A stretch of DNA of 64,000 nucleotides, from positions 2,294,001 to 2,358,000 of the forward strand of contig JAULSN010000003.1 in NCBI GenBank assembly GCA_033439765.1, in the 5' to 3' direction. Source of the stretch: Lasiosphaeria ovina. Taxonomy: Eukaryota; Ascomycota; Sordariomycetes; Sordariales; Lasiosphaeriaceae. Below the pieces are notes generated by a model. It was not told the origin of the DNA. It saw nothing but the letters and a program-made list of their open reading frames with translations, and did no database searches. Below, in pieces: positions 44,905 through 56,591 of the stretch. The position numbers and the translations under genes are program-made. The first letter of the stretch is position 1. Each line of letters starts with the position of its first letter.

Positions 44905-45705
44905 ATGACCGGAGAATCAAAGTTGTCCCATCGCTAGGGGGTGCTAGCAATGTCGGCATCTCCTGTTATGGCAGCGATGCGGATTAAAGCCTATTGGATA
45001 TCGAGCACTATCTTTGTCTTCTTAGGATCGGCGGTGGCGACAGGAAGATATCGCCAATTGTCAGGGGATCGGTGGTATCGACCAGATCCAAGAAACGTCA
45101 CCGATGTCCTGCACCAGATCGAGGACAACGTCCGACCTCCATTCCCCACCGCATGGTTCTAAGCCACACTTATCTTCGCGTTGGTGTGGATGGTTGCGCC
45201 CTTGCTGGTCAACCTCTGGGATGCAATCATTCGCGAATCGAAACGTATGACCAGCCTGCCCGAGGCCGAGCGCACGTGTTCGTGGATCCATTCCATCCTC
45301 CAGGGCCTCACGCGCGGAAAGCCGGAAAGCCGGAAAGCAGCTACCCGTCGCTCGACTAGGGTCCTGCGATCGTTGGCGAATGGTGATGTAGATCGCTTGG
45401 TCGTGCTCATCTCGGCAGTCTCGTTTCCACAGCGAGGTTGCTCGGGTGGTTTCTTTGCTGGTTCCAACTCTCGAGAGTCCCAAATAACACACAACAGCCA
45501 AAGAGTGCTGGGGTATGTTACGGCACCTTTGAGGCACTTGCGCCAATTAGCCAACCGACGTGACGGTGAGAACGGCTTCAAGGTGATGTTGGTCATATCG
45601 AGTTCGCCTGTGGGCTGTTTGCTCAATGACTTCGTCGAGTCCACGGCCAGTTCTGCCAAATGTGTGGTTCAGAAGGGAACGCGCATCACGGTCCTGGTAA
45701 AATAA
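44905..45705 (+). pseudogene. Hypothetical membrane protein with two in-frame TAG/TAA codons
   Basis: From ATG 44905 the frame runs 266 codons and is broken only by TAG 44935 and TAA 45160. Two likely membrane helices are readable: ISSTIFVFLGSAVATG and LIFALVWMVAPLLVNLW. Between them lies DRWYRPDPRNVTDVLHQIED; after them come MTSLPEAERTCSWIHSILQG and a basic, Ser-rich tail. I do not recognise the family. No frameshift and no TGA, the same pattern as in the transposon genes. TAG 44935 fits Trp TGG turned to TAG by a G-to-A change on this strand. Confidence 0.5.
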
Positions 45706-48011
45706 AAGAGCGTCAATATCGTGAGCTGGGCTGTTTCAAGTACTATATGGGTAAGATACCAATGTAGTATGGAGTAGAGAGTTGTAACACAACAAATCAG
45801 GTGTAGGAATGGCGTATCTCGTGGGTGAAGATAAGAAAGACAATCCAATATTCCAGGTGGAGGGCGTGGTCAAGGAAATGAAAGCAGGAGTATCCGCGTA
45901 TGAAAATAAAAGTGAAAAGTACAAGAGTGATGGGCAGGAACGTAGATGGCTTATGGAAAAGAAAAAAGCGTGCAAACTCTTACCTCTAACTTGGTCCTCA
46001 TGGGTCATACTGTGAACCTCTGTCAACTTGGAGGCACTGTACTTGTATAGCTCAGCTCAGCGACCGCGCTCATGTCTAGGTCCATCACGGCGGCCTCGCG
46101 CTTTGTTGGGTGTTGCATGGTCTGGTAGGAAAAAAGGACCCGAAAAGTGATGCAGTAAAAGGTGGTGACAGCTTCACCGTTTTGAAAAAGAAAGTGGTGT
46201 GTGCGGGTGTGGGTGTGCTCGAGTTGCAGGTCGGGAAGGGTGTGCAATGCAGACACCCGGCGTGGGGGGTCCATGGTATCAACAGCTTCAAACGAGGGTA
46301 GGGTGTGCAGAGTGGAGTGGGTTTTGCACGAGCGAATGCAGTGCAGCGGGTGGTGAGAGAACCAAAAGCTTCATGGTGGTAGGCGTGGCAGCCGGTGCAC
46401 GAGCGAGAGAGGTGGGTGCACGAGCAGAGACATCATCAGCTTCACCCAAGGAAAGGGCGTGCAGGGCAGGCAGGGCAAAATCAAGAGCGGTGGAGCCCGG
46501 GAAAAGGCGTCACGATGGCTTCGTAGAGGAAAAGGTTTAACGGAGGTGTGGGCTCGCCGTCGAGGGCTGGCGCCGTGGCATCAAGAGCCTCACGCGAGGG
46601 AAAGGCAGGGCAGACAAACCACCAAGCCAAAGAGACCCGGGCAGGGCAACAGCCTCACAACGCCTTCACGGGGAAGCCAACCAGCCGCGTCACGCGTGCC
46701 CTGCTCGCCTCCAGCTGTCCTCGCGTCTCGACGTGCCCGCCGGCCGCTCACGCAGCCTCAGCATTCAACCGGACTAGATGTATTATTTCCCGCGCCTTTA
46801 ATAATAACAAGGAAGAAGAAATGGCCTAGCTGGTATACGCGTCACGAATAAATGCTGATATCTCCAAATAGGTCCCCTCCCCTCCCCTACCCCCGTGGCA
46901 GGTACTAACTGTTCCCTTCCCCCCCAATGCGATGGAACTTTGGCTGACGTTTACTGTGGAACTCCCTGAGCGCCACAGAATAACGGAACCATCGGTACTT
47001 CGACAGGTGCGGTAAGCAAAAGTCCCTGACCCCTTCGGTTCGATTCCCGGCTAGGCCACTTCTTCTGATATTTTTTTGACTATCTGACTGTCTTCTTTTG
47101 TCCGACCTTCCTCCTGCCGTCCCGTGATGGAACGCACAATTTCTTTGCATTGTCGGGCATTTGTCTGTTCTTCATTTGCTTTTGATCCTGCTTGAAGTTG
47201 TAGAGGGGCACTGCAGTTGGTGGTTGCTGCGGCTAACCTTTTTCAAACGAAGTCATCACCACGGTAGCGCTCGCATTTTTGTCTCCTACCCCGGTCACAT
47301 GACACCCATTTTGGGACCCATTACTCCTGCCGAGTCCTTATCTTCTGTTCTTGACTTGGCCAGCTTCCTTCTCTTTTTCTGTGACTGGCGGTCGTTTCTG
47401 TTTTCGATGCGCACATCACTTACCAACACAATTGTCTTGTCGGCAAATTGGTTCTTTCATCTTGGCTTGGCCTCACATTTGAACCTTGGTCAGTACGACA
47501 CTCGCTACCTGCAAGAGAGCACCCGCTTGCCAGAGTTTCTCGTCCCTGAAGCTGTCCTTCCCAATGTGGCGATGGTGTTCCAGGCCAGTCCACTGACTTT
47601 TGCTGCATGCTGACATTTGTATGCATATGCGGGGACCAAATCTAGCGCCTGCGTCTTGATCGCACGCCACCTTAGCTGCATTTGACGTGCGCCAACTCTC
47701 CACAGCGCGATTCCGAAAGCCCGTCTCGCGCCTATCTCCAATCTTATGATTATCCTTGGCGCTGGGGGGGCTCACTCCCCCTCCACCAGTTCCGGCTTTG
47801 ACTGCGATTGCGACGATACATCAGGACAAATACCAAAAGAGCAGTTCAAATCCAACACTCCCCCTCCACCATCTTTCGTCTTGACAGTATCGGCATCAGC
47901 GGATTGAAACAAAGACACACAGCACCCTCGCTCACCCTCCTCCAGCTCCGGTCGCAAAAGACCTTCAACAGAAGAATATCAACAAATCCACCTCCAAAGC
48001 CACCCGGAAAC
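45706..48011. other. Intergenic with a degenerate tandem repeat
   Basis: About 2.3 kb without a supported gene. The repeat is listed separately. The stretch 47160-48011 is T/C-rich, with weak ORFs, and is probably promoter and leader of the FAD monooxygenase gene. Confidence 0.45.
46270..46700. repeat. Degenerate ~75-bp tandem repeat
   Basis: A block like CATCA-CAGCTTCA-C-AGG-AAGGGCGTGCAGGGC recurs near 46274, 46350, 46427, 46505, 46576 and 46645, a spacing of about 69-78 bp. Copies have diverged strongly. The G-rich bias on the plus strand runs through the whole array. Confidence 0.45.
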
Positions 48012-49527
48012 ATGTTACTCAAGGCGCCCGAGGAGGTACTCAAGGTGGCCATCATCGGCGGCGGACCAGGCGGGCTGAGCACGGCGATCGCGCTCTCGCA
48101 GATAGCCAACGTCGACGTGCGGCTGTACGAGCAGGCCAGCGTGCTGCGCGAGGTGGGCGCGGGCATCAGCATCGGGCAGAACTCGTGGAACGTGCTGGAG
48201 CTGCTGGGCGTTGCGGACACGCTCACGAGCGGCCATGTCACGGCGACGGTCCTCAACCTGTGCGTTTTTCCCTTCTTCTGCCATTTTTTCCCTCGTTCTC
48301 TTAAACAAGCTGATCTAACATACTCTCAGAAACGGCAAGACGGGCGAGGAAGTCCACCGCATGGCGCGGCCGCCGGCCCCGGGCCAGAAGCACGCCAACA
48401 TCCGCACGCAGCGCACGCAGCTGCAGTCGGCACTCTTGGCACACGTCAAGCCCGGCGTCATCCAGCTGTCCAAGAAGCTGGCGCGCATGACCGACAAGGG
48501 CGCCGACGGCGTCGAGCTGGTCTTCGAGGACGGCACGGCCGAGGTGGCGGACCTGGTGGTCGGCGCCGACGGCATTCGCTCGGTAAGCAACACCCAACTC
48601 CTCTTCATAACTAGAATACACGAAAACACATCCCTAACAGACGCATGCGGCAGGTGGTGCGGGACTCGGCGTGGCCCGAGTACGAGCTCAAGTTCACGGG
48701 CACGACCATCTGGCGGGCGCTGCTGTCGTGGGATGCCGTGGTGGCGCTGGACGAGCGGTTCGCGACGACGGGCTGGTGGCACGGCCCGACGACGCACGTG
48801 TGGCTGTCGCCCGTCGGCGACGGCCTGGGCGAGATCGCCGCCCGCGCCTGGCACGACCCGGCCGTGCACAGCGCCAGCAAGGTCAGCTGGGGCGTGCCGG
48901 TCGGCAACGAACACGTCGAGTCGCACTTCCCGGTATGCATTACCGCACTTGAATACTTATTAGGGTGCAGGGAAGAGAAGCACACAGAAATGGAGATGAC
49001 GGCACCGACTGACAGCAAAACAGGAATACCTCCCGCAGATCCGGGCAGCGCTCGCGCAGGTCAAGACAGGCGACTGGCGCGAGTTCGCAGCGTTCGCGGG
49101 GCCTGAGCTCGACCGGCTCACAGCATGGGACGGCAAGGTGGTGCTGGTGGGGGACGCGTCGCACGCGCTGTCGGGGGCGTTTGGTTCGGGGGCGGGGTTC
49201 GCGATGGAGGACGGCTGGGTGCTGGCGCAGGCGCTGCAGAAGTTTAACAACGACACGGTGCGCGCGCTCCAAGTTTTCGATGCGATTCGTCTGCCCTACT
49301 ACGGGCGCATGTACAGCCACCTCGCGGCCGAGGCAGCGGGGCGCGAGGCGAAGCTGGTGCAGTTGAGGAGCGAGGGGGTTAAGGAGGGGGATGAGGACGG
49401 TGTGAGCTATGATGACCGTGTGCGTGTCAAGGTTATCAAGGGTGGCGGTAAGGATATGAGCTGGATCTATGCGAATGATATTGGGGCCGTGTGGAGGAAG
49501 GCGGTTGAGGGCTTGGAGGAGGAGTAA
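48012..49527 (+). CDS. FAD-dependent monooxygenase, salicylate hydroxylase-like
   Basis: Four exons: 48012-48259, 48330-48582, 48654-48932 and 49024-49527 give 427 residues, phases consistent. All three class A flavoprotein hydroxylase signatures are present: the dinucleotide-binding GGGPGG at residues 16-21, the DG motif VVGADGIRS (about 159-167), and the GD motif VLVGDASHALSGAFGSGAG with GD at 303-304, followed by AMEDGWVLAQAL. The family uses NAD(P)H and O2 to hydroxylate aromatic or heteroaromatic rings; length and order fit salicylate or 6-hydroxynicotinate type enzymes. No signal peptide, so cytosolic. It is convergent with the MFS carrier gene (275 bp between stops), which with the oxygenase beyond suggests a pathway cluster. 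Confidence 0.85.
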
Positions 49528-49802
49528 GGAGTTTTAGCTGAGGATTTGGAGCTTTGAAGTTGGGGGAGGCGTGAGCTGGTTAGATGATTAAGAATAGAGG
49601 GAAATATCTGGATTGCAGCATTTTATACGAATTTTCACGGGGGTAGATGAAGTGGCATGAAATGTTTGTATTTCCATCTTTATTGTTTCCAATATCCATG
49701 TCCTTGCTCTTGGAAACGAGGCTCACTCGTATAAGTAGACCTAACTCCTCAGGATATGACTAGCTGGGTATATGGCTGTGTTTAACTGATTAAAGACGCT
49801 GT

Positions 49803-51793
49803 CTACTTCTTCCCGTCCACTACATCCGCAACTACAACAACCGCAGACTCGGCGTCATTCGACTCGCTGGCCGTCTCGGTCAGGTTCGCAAGACGCTTCT
49901 TCTCCCTATGTGATAATTAATGTCAGTTTCGTTTATAATCAGGCTAAGCAGCAGGAGAGACGTACCTCTTCTTGTGCACCACGATAGCCGTGATGAATCC
50001 CGCCCACAGCAAGAAGAAAAAGACCAGCGTGACGGGCCAGCCCTTGCGCCACCTCGGGGCGCCGTCCGGTCCCGCAGTCGGGAATAGGAGCAGCGGCACC
50101 CAGACATTGAACGAGTAGCCAATGGTCATCATTGAGCCCTGCAGTGCCATGTCAGTTTGGACTCTTATCTGTGCGTGTTGAAGGGACAGGACTGAACTCA
50201 CCAGGATCAGCGCTCGCTCCTCCGAGTCGCCCTTGACGATGGTGTTGACGGTCGAGTACAGAATCGGGCTCGCGCAGCCAGCGAGACCGAACAGGTACCA
50301 CGCAATGAACCTGGCAGACGGTTTCTGGTCAGTAACCAACTCGGTAATATTCAGGAAAGAGGGAAGAACTTACTTCAGCGGCTTGGGGACGTTCCAGATG
50401 ATCATGATCAGGCTGGAAAATATGCAGGCTCCCTCGACGATCGAATAAATGACCCAGCTGGGATAAATGGCGGCTAGCGTGGTGCCGAGCCATGACGCGA
50501 CGATGTTGATGGCCGAGGTGACGGTCGGCAGCGTGTTGATTTGCTGCACCGAGTAGCCCTCGGACTTGAGCCACAGGTTCATGTAACCAGCCGGGTACGA
50601 TGATATGATCATGCAACTGTCAAGGGGGGGGGGGGGGGGGAGGTATGCATTAGCCTTTCGATAATAGCAACTCGTGTGAGAGGTAGTAAGAACACGAGAA
50701 ACTCACATGTAGCAAAAGACAAAGACGTAGATGTGCCAGCGCGAGAGCGTGCGCTTGAAGACGTCAAAGTCGAGCTTGCCGGGGCGGCGGATGCCAGAGC
50801 GCTCGAGGCGCTGCTTGGCGAGGGTGACGTCGGCGTCGGTCAGGAAGAAGACCTTGGGCGAGTCGGGCACGCCGGGGAAGATCCAGAAGCCGAGCAGGGC
50901 GCACGGCACCGTGATGACGCCGTCGATGATGAACAGCCACTTCCACCCGGGCATGCCGTAGACGCCCGAGAGGTTCGTATATGCGGCCGACTGCAGGTAC
51001 CCGCTGACCATGGTCCCCAGCGGGTTGCACACGAACCACGTGCCCGCCCGCTTGAACAGCTCCGGCCCGCTGTACCACGAGCCTGAGACATGTCAGAGAT
51101 TATCTCTTTCGCTCTGTCTCGGTCTTCAACTTACCAAGGATGAAGTGAGTGCCGGCAAACACGGGCGCCTCCAGCATGCCGATGATGAAGCGGCAGGCGT
51201 AGATCTGTTGGATATTTGTGACGCGGCACTGCGCGAACGTGACGATGCCCCAGAGCACTTCAAGGGTGGGTAGGAGCCATCTCGCCCTGTTTCTCATGTC
51301 AACATCGATTAATCATACGCCAATAAACTGATACTTCAGATAAGGGGCAACGTACAGCTTGGGGCGGGACATCAAGAGCATCCCCGGCACCTGAAAGATG
51401 ACATAGGCGGTGAAGTAGCACACGTTGATGTAGTTGAGCTCGTCGCCGTAGAGGCTGAAATCCTCTTTGAGGCCGCTGACGTATGCATTGCTGATGTTTG
51501 TTTGGTCCAGGAATTTGATAAAGACTGCAGACCGCGTTAGTAAACCCAGTATCTCAAGACTTGACTTGCACGTAGGGAGGACTCACAACAGAGGCATGCA
51601 AAGGTCAGGATGGAAGTATCCAACTTGAACAAGAGCCTAAACAGCGCATGGTGAGCATCTCGGCATGCTAATCCCATGACAAGAAGCAGACTGACTTTCT
51701 CTCGGCGGCAGGTAGCTCTGAGGGGTACCAGTTGAAGACTTCTTTGAAGAGGCCAAGCGGCGACAGCCTCTTTCCTGGTTTGGGTTCTCCCAT
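49803..51793 (-). CDS. MFS carrier, pantothenate/allantoate (Liz1/Dal5, ACS) type
   Basis: Nine exons: 51793-51696, 51636-51587, 51524-51356, 51286-51135, 51082-50707, 50616-50374, 50310-50202, 50138-49966 and 49905-49803; the sum is 491 codons with stop, 490 residues, all phases matching. Twelve membrane helices are expected. Typical anion:cation symporter features are LDTSILTFACLCFFIKFLDQ in helix 1, NISNAYVSGLKEDF, the helix 2-3 region with LMSRPKL, and a long central loop before RWHIYVFVFCY. Family members import organic anions such as pantothenate, nicotinate or allantoate with protons. A frame-compatible ATG lies 24 codons upstream (51865), but 51793 gives the usual short N-terminus. 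A poly-G run (about 50625-50640) sits in intron 5. Confidence 0.85.
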
Positions 51794-52974
51794 GGCCAAA
51801 ATGCTTTCAGGGGTTGCAATGAGATGGTCGATGGAAAGGATGACCAAAGCAGCACAAAGCAGCACAAAGCAGAGGACGAGCCCCGTATTGATATTGCTTC
51901 AAGAACATGAAAACACCCAGTGATAGGTAGACTAGCCCATTTGTTTATGCGACGTTGGTCGCCGGGGCCATGAGAACCCGGAACCACGGCACCAAACCAC
52001 TCGCCCGCGTCCAATCTCGCCACCAGAGCCAAGGATTCCGCCTTTTACCTGCGACCCCTAGTAAGGCTGCATGTCCGGTTCGATGCTGCGTCTGTCGGCA
52101 CCGGTCTTCGGAGCCCACCCATACCATCGGAGACAGTACCCCGCCAACAGCTCCAGAACCGAAGGACGGCAAGCCTGGCACGCCACCATGCAGGGTGGCC
52201 TGTTTCCCCACAGCCCAGCCCTTGGTCGGTATCAAGCATCCCGTGGGCAAGGGGACAGTCTAGAACATCCGGCTGGGCGACAGCCGTTTTACATGTGTCT
52301 GTGTCTTGTGCATGCAGCCTAGCAACACGGAGCTGGAACTAGAGGCGCTCGCCATCTTGGCGTTGGCCCAGACGTGATCCGGCAGGCTGTTCGTTCACTA
52401 GCCAGAAAGACATCTAGAGCGCAGCGCTAAAAGTGGCGAGTATATTGCGTGCTGCTCCCTGCCCTTTCGGGTTCACAGTCGTGTCGTTGCAGCTTACCAA
52501 GCAAGACGGCGTGGGGGGGCCAAGGGCGGGTTAAGTAGCCTCATTGAGGCCGTGGTGCGGTTTTAGCTCGCAATTGCGTGATTCGCAGATTGCAACGGAA
52601 AAGGGGGCTAGCACCACCCGGCCCTGTCGGCCATCCTCCGTCACACGGCTGTCGTCTCGCGGCCACGGGCAGAAGAGCGCCTAATCGCCGAGATAACGGT
52701 CGCCGTCACGAGGCGAGATGGCGTGCTCTGGGCTAAAATGCGCGGTTGGCCGATTCGAGTGTTTTACCGTCTTGCTATATGCCGGAGTGCCGTGCAAGTT
52801 TGCGCGATCACCGGACGCGTTCGCCATTTCGGAGTATATAGTATAGACCTGTCTACGCGTGCATATACGCCCAGAGATAAAGAATATAACACAAGTTTAC
52901 TGATTATACGGCTTAAACCTGCTATCTCAATAATACCCCAAATAAACACCAATTTTCACCCAAACACCGCAAAC
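51794..52974. promoter_or_regulatory. Shared divergent promoter of the MFS carrier and the 2OG oxygenase
   Basis: 1.18 kb between the two divergent ATGs, with no supported gene inside. A TATA-like GTATATAGTA lies at 52834-52842, about 135 bp before the oxygenase ATG. The arrangement fits joint induction, but no known regulator site was identified with confidence. Confidence 0.45.
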
Positions 52975-54408
52975 ATGCCTGGCCGTATCGATCGCTACGA
53001 AGAGGTGACGCCCACCAAGGAGAACCGTGAGTACCTCTTCCACTCGCCACAGTCACTTCACAGGCCACTAACACCGAGCCAGTGGACTGGGCCGAGCTCA
53101 TTACTCTCGACCTGAGCCTCTACGAGCAGCCGGGCGGCAAGGAAGAGCTCGTCAAGCAGCTCGACCATGCCGTCCGCCATGTCGGTAAGTTCCTTCTCAA
53201 CCCCCTAACGACCCCGTTCCCAAAACTGACGCCCCATGCGACAGGCTTCTTCTACGTGAAGAACTTCAACATCTCGCAGGAAGAGGTCAGCCGGCAGTTC
53301 TCGCTGGGCAAGGAGTTCTACGCGCTGCCGCTGGAGGAGAAGCTCAAGTACCACAACCACGACGACCTGGTCAGGGGCGAGTACAACGGCTACCGGCCTT
53401 CCGGGCTCCGCGTGTAGGTGATTTCACTCATCACCCTTATATATTCGGTCTCCAAAGCTGACATTGAATGGCTGCACCATAAAGCGTCGGCAACGGAGTC
53501 AAGGACAACATCCAGGTCTACAACATCCCCAAGTTCGACGGCTTCCACCCGCGCGCACAGCCCGCTGTGATCCAGGAGCACATCGAAGAGGTCGAGGCCT
53601 TTAGCCGCGTAAGCACCACTCCCCTTTATCACCTCCTCCACAACACACATCTAACCCGCCGGCGCAGAAATGCCACAGCGAAGTCGTCGTCAAGCTCCTG
53701 CGCCTCTTCGCCATCCTCCTCGAGCTGCCGGACGAGGACCAACTGGTACGCGACCACCTGTACGACGTCAAGGGCGAGGACCACCTGCGGTACATGCACT
53801 ACGCGGCGCGCAGCGCGGACGAGAACAGCAAGGTGGGCGACCTGTACGCGGCGGGGCACACGGACCTGGGGACAGTCACCCTCCTGTTCCGGCAGCCGGT
53901 GGCGGCCCTGCAGATCCTCAACTCGGAGGGCAACTGGAAGTGGGTCAAGCCGCAGGACGCGACCATCACCATCAACACGTGCGACGCGCTCACGGCGCTG
54001 ACGGGCGGGCTGATCAAGTCGAGCATCCACCGCGTGCACGCGCCACCGGCGGACCAGTCGACCGTCGACCGGCTGGGGCTGCTGTATTTTGCGAGGTAAT
54101 TAACTACCCCTTTATTAGTCCGAGCCCTCTTTGCGTAGTCAACTGACACGGCAACGCAACACAGACCCAACAACCACGTCGTGCTGGATCCCATCCAGAA
54201 CAGCCCGCTGCTCAACCGGCTGGGCCTGACGACCAACGCCTTCACCGAGCTGGGCCAGCACCTGACCACCGAGGAGTGGGTCATCGTGCGCCAGTCGCAG
54301 CAGCAGCGCCGCAAGGTCGAGGCCAAGATCCTGCCCGGCGGCAAGTACGAGTACAATGAGAAGGACCTCGAGATCATCCCCGGGCTGACCGCCAAGATCT
54401 ACAACTGA
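52975..54408 (+). CDS. 2-oxoglutarate/Fe(II)-dependent dioxygenase, isopenicillin N synthase-like
   Basis: Six exons: 52975-53026, 53083-53184, 53245-53413, 53485-53608, 53668-54095 and 54165-54408 give 372 residues, phases consistent. The N-terminal DIOX_N-like part contains GFFYVKNFNISQEEV and RPSGLR. The iron triad is plain: H213 and D215 in GHTDLGT and H270 in IHRVHAP. The 2-oxoglutarate-binding R284 follows in DRLGLLYFAR. So the active site is complete. The enzyme hydroxylates or desaturates a small molecule in the cytosol with 2-oxoglutarate and O2; the substrate is unknown. It is divergent from the MFS gene and sits two genes from an FAD monooxygenase, consistent with one pathway. An alternative donor exists 2 bp earlier in intron 3 but would break the frame. 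Confidence 0.85.
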
Positions 54409-54698
54409 GAAAGCTTTGCTATTCTCGGCATGAATAGGCTAGGGCTGTTGCTGGTGTACATGTAGTCTTAGGCATGACGAGAGCATTTGTTGGACAAAAG
54501 CCCTCTGGAAACATTTCTCACGGACTGCGCAGCTCTGGCAATTGATTCTGTATTGTGGTCTCGTCAAGTACTTTGTGCTATGAACCGCCAACAGGAAATA
54601 GCCCATGGCTGCATCACAGCCAGTTTCAAACTTCATGCTTCGTCCATCTCCGGTCTCTGATACCTACGTGATCTACTCTCACACTTTAGCTGCCTAAT

Positions 54699-56591
54699 TT
54701 AGACTCTGGTGCCTGCTTCTTCTTCAACCACAAAATCCTTGGAGAGTTTTTCTAATCGCCTCTGGATAACTTCGCGCTCTTGGGCTTCGCCGAAAGAGTC
54801 ATAGAAAAGATAGCTAGCGCCGAACCGAGCGAGCTTAGAATTTCCAGATCTGCCAATTTCGCATTTCCTATCCGGACACCACAGAATTCCCCTTGTTTCG
54901 GCGTCTTCCTCCATACCCCATGATTCTGAATCCACTTGGGTAAGCCACATCCAATTCAGAGGGGAACGATGCTCGATCATACGGGTTTCATGGCTAACTT
55001 CGAGGAGGACGCGATTCCCTTCTCTGCTCCAGAGGTATGCCGTTAAACAATACGAGCAGGTTGTGCTATGGGTCGTCCCCTGCGTCAGGAACTTCCCTAT
55101 GATCGAATCATTCCAGGACGATAGTTCGACGCACTCCGACGTGCGTATCCCGTTGTGCGGGTGGATAAGATGCGCTCCATCTATTGCCCCGTAACGTCCC
55201 AACCACGGGAGAGCGACGTCGCCAAAGCAATGGCATACCTGAGCCGAGAATGCGTGGAGTAGCTTGCCATCGCCCCACGAGAAATGCGGACAAAGCGCAA
55301 AAGCACCTTCGTCGGGGTGTGCCTGCCGCAACTCAAGATGTCGCCGAAGATCTTGCATTGTCACGAGCCGGGAAGGGTCCAGATCGAACAGGTGCATCTT
55401 GCACCTTCTCACTGTGTCAACACCAGTAGTCCCCCGTACCTCGTTAAACTTCTTGAAGATGGCCAACGAGGGATGGGATGAAATGGTACTGCTTGGCGCA
55501 ATCTTCCCCGGGTAGCTTGCAAATAGCTGGTTGCGACTCTTGTGTGACGGGTGTAGGCAGCGAATCACAGATTCCGATGGCTCACAATCTTTGCCATGGC
55601 CCTGGGGCTGCAAACCGAGCTCCGCCCAGTTCACCGATAAGTGGGAGCAGAGCCGCACGCTGCCTTCGCGCCCAATACATATGCGCGTGTCGTCGTGGAC
55701 CGAGAGGTCCTTCTGTCTCGCCGAAAAGTAGATGGCGCAATGCCTCATCTTGCAGCCAGAGCAATAGAGAGTCCTTGACAGAGCCCACAGTCCTTTCAGG
55801 ACGCCCCCTGCCAGTTGGAAATCGACACACCATTCACAACACCGTGATTTCTGCATTCGGCACCACGATTTGTAGGTGCGTTTGATGTTGTATATCCAGA
55901 TATCATCGACCCCCCACCGCGGAATCCTTGCTGTGGTGTGATGAGCCGCAAATAGAGGGTCGCTGAGAAGGTCCATGAAGCGTCTCGACGTTGCGCGCAA
56001 GACATAAATATCGTCCAACTCGAGATTGTCCACGATAGCTACCATGAGCTCGTTGGGAAGGCGGTAGAGCGGACATTGGGAGGTATTTTGTCGAATTGCG
56101 TCCTCCCATTGTGGATATCCATCCTCGGTGCTGGTCAAGACCGTTACAGGCGTTGTTGTTGAAGTCATCCATGGCCGGCTGATTCGCGACATCTCCGGTG
56201 TTCTGTGTTTCTGGTTGGCGCGGTGGATCACGTGTTTCACCTTGGCTTTGATCCTGGAGAGGCTCAATGGCGATCTTGTCTTGCCAGACAGTCTCGCATT
56301 TTCCAAGGCTGAACGAGGTGTGTCCTTGCTCTTGGGCACCGGAGCACTGCCACGGGGTTGTTTTGTCAATTGTCTCCTTGCCCGCTTTGGCGCGTCTGCC
56401 ACGTGTGATCTCGCACCCGAGGTCTTTTGTTGCTCTCTGCCCGTGTGCCGCTGTGTTCTAGCCCCTGCCATTGCCGGGCTGGGCGGGTGTCCCGTTTTGG
56501 GTAAACCTCGCTGGTTGCGGCTTCGGCCGCTAGTCGGCACCGACATTGTTGCTATGTTCATCACCAAGTTTGTTGTGTGGGTTGCGATCAT
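54699..56591 (-). CDS. F-box protein with Cys-rich central region
   Basis: Single exon, 630 residues from ATG 56591; the in-frame ATGs at 56561 and 56546 are alternative starts, and the frame upstream of 56591 lacks an ATG. Residues 1-150 are basic and disordered-looking. The F-box is at about 173-215: PLYRLPNELMVAIVDNLELDDIYVLRATSRRFM. A Cys-rich stretch follows (CCEWCVDF, then LYCSGCKMRHCAIYFSARQK), a common zinc-knuckle-like companion of F-boxes in fungi. The rest has WSW/WGD-type motifs and conserved Cys but no repeat propeller that I recognise. F-box proteins select substrates for SCF ubiquitin ligases; the target is unknown. It is convergent with the oxygenase gene (290 bp between stops). 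Confidence 0.75.
   Translation of the reverse strand: MIATHTTNLVMNIATMSVPTSGRSRNQRGLPKTGHPPSPAMAGARTQRHTGREQQKTSGARSHVADAPKRARRQLTKQPRGSAPVPKSKDTPRSALENARLSGKTRSPLSLSRIKAKVKHVIHRANQKHRTPEMSRISRPWMTSTTTPVTVLTSTEDGYPQWEDAIRQNTSQCPLYRLPNELMVAIVDNLELDDIYVLRATSRRFMDLLSDPLFAAHHTTARIPRWGVDDIWIYNIKRTYKSWCRMQKSRCCEWCVDFQLAGGVLKGLWALSRTLYCSGCKMRHCAIYFSARQKDLSVHDDTRICIGREGSVRLCSHLSVNWAELGLQPQGHGKDCEPSESVIRCLHPSHKSRNQLFASYPGKIAPSSTISSHPSLAIFKKFNEVRGTTGVDTVRRCKMHLFDLDPSRLVTMQDLRRHLELRQAHPDEGAFALCPHFSWGDGKLLHAFSAQVCHCFGDVALPWLGRYGAIDGAHLIHPHNGIRTSECVELSSWNDSIIGKFLTQGTTHSTTCSYCLTAYLWSREGNRVLLEVSHETRMIEHRSPLNWMWLTQVDSESWGMEEDAETRGILWCPDRKCEIGRSGNSKLARFGASYLFYDSFGEAQEREVIQRRLEKLSKDFVVEEEAGTRV

Noticed and set aside
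47020..47065. tRNA-like T-arm (GGTTCGATTCCCGGCTAGGCCA)
   Set aside because: The TTCGATT loop is there, but the flanking T-stem does not pair and no matching acceptor, D-arm or anticodon arm lies upstream, so a tRNA gene is not supported.
47161..47613. Plus-strand 150-codon frame before the monooxygenase
   Set aside because: T-rich leader sequence; the hydrophobic start is a consequence of CT-rich DNA and there is no family or splice support.
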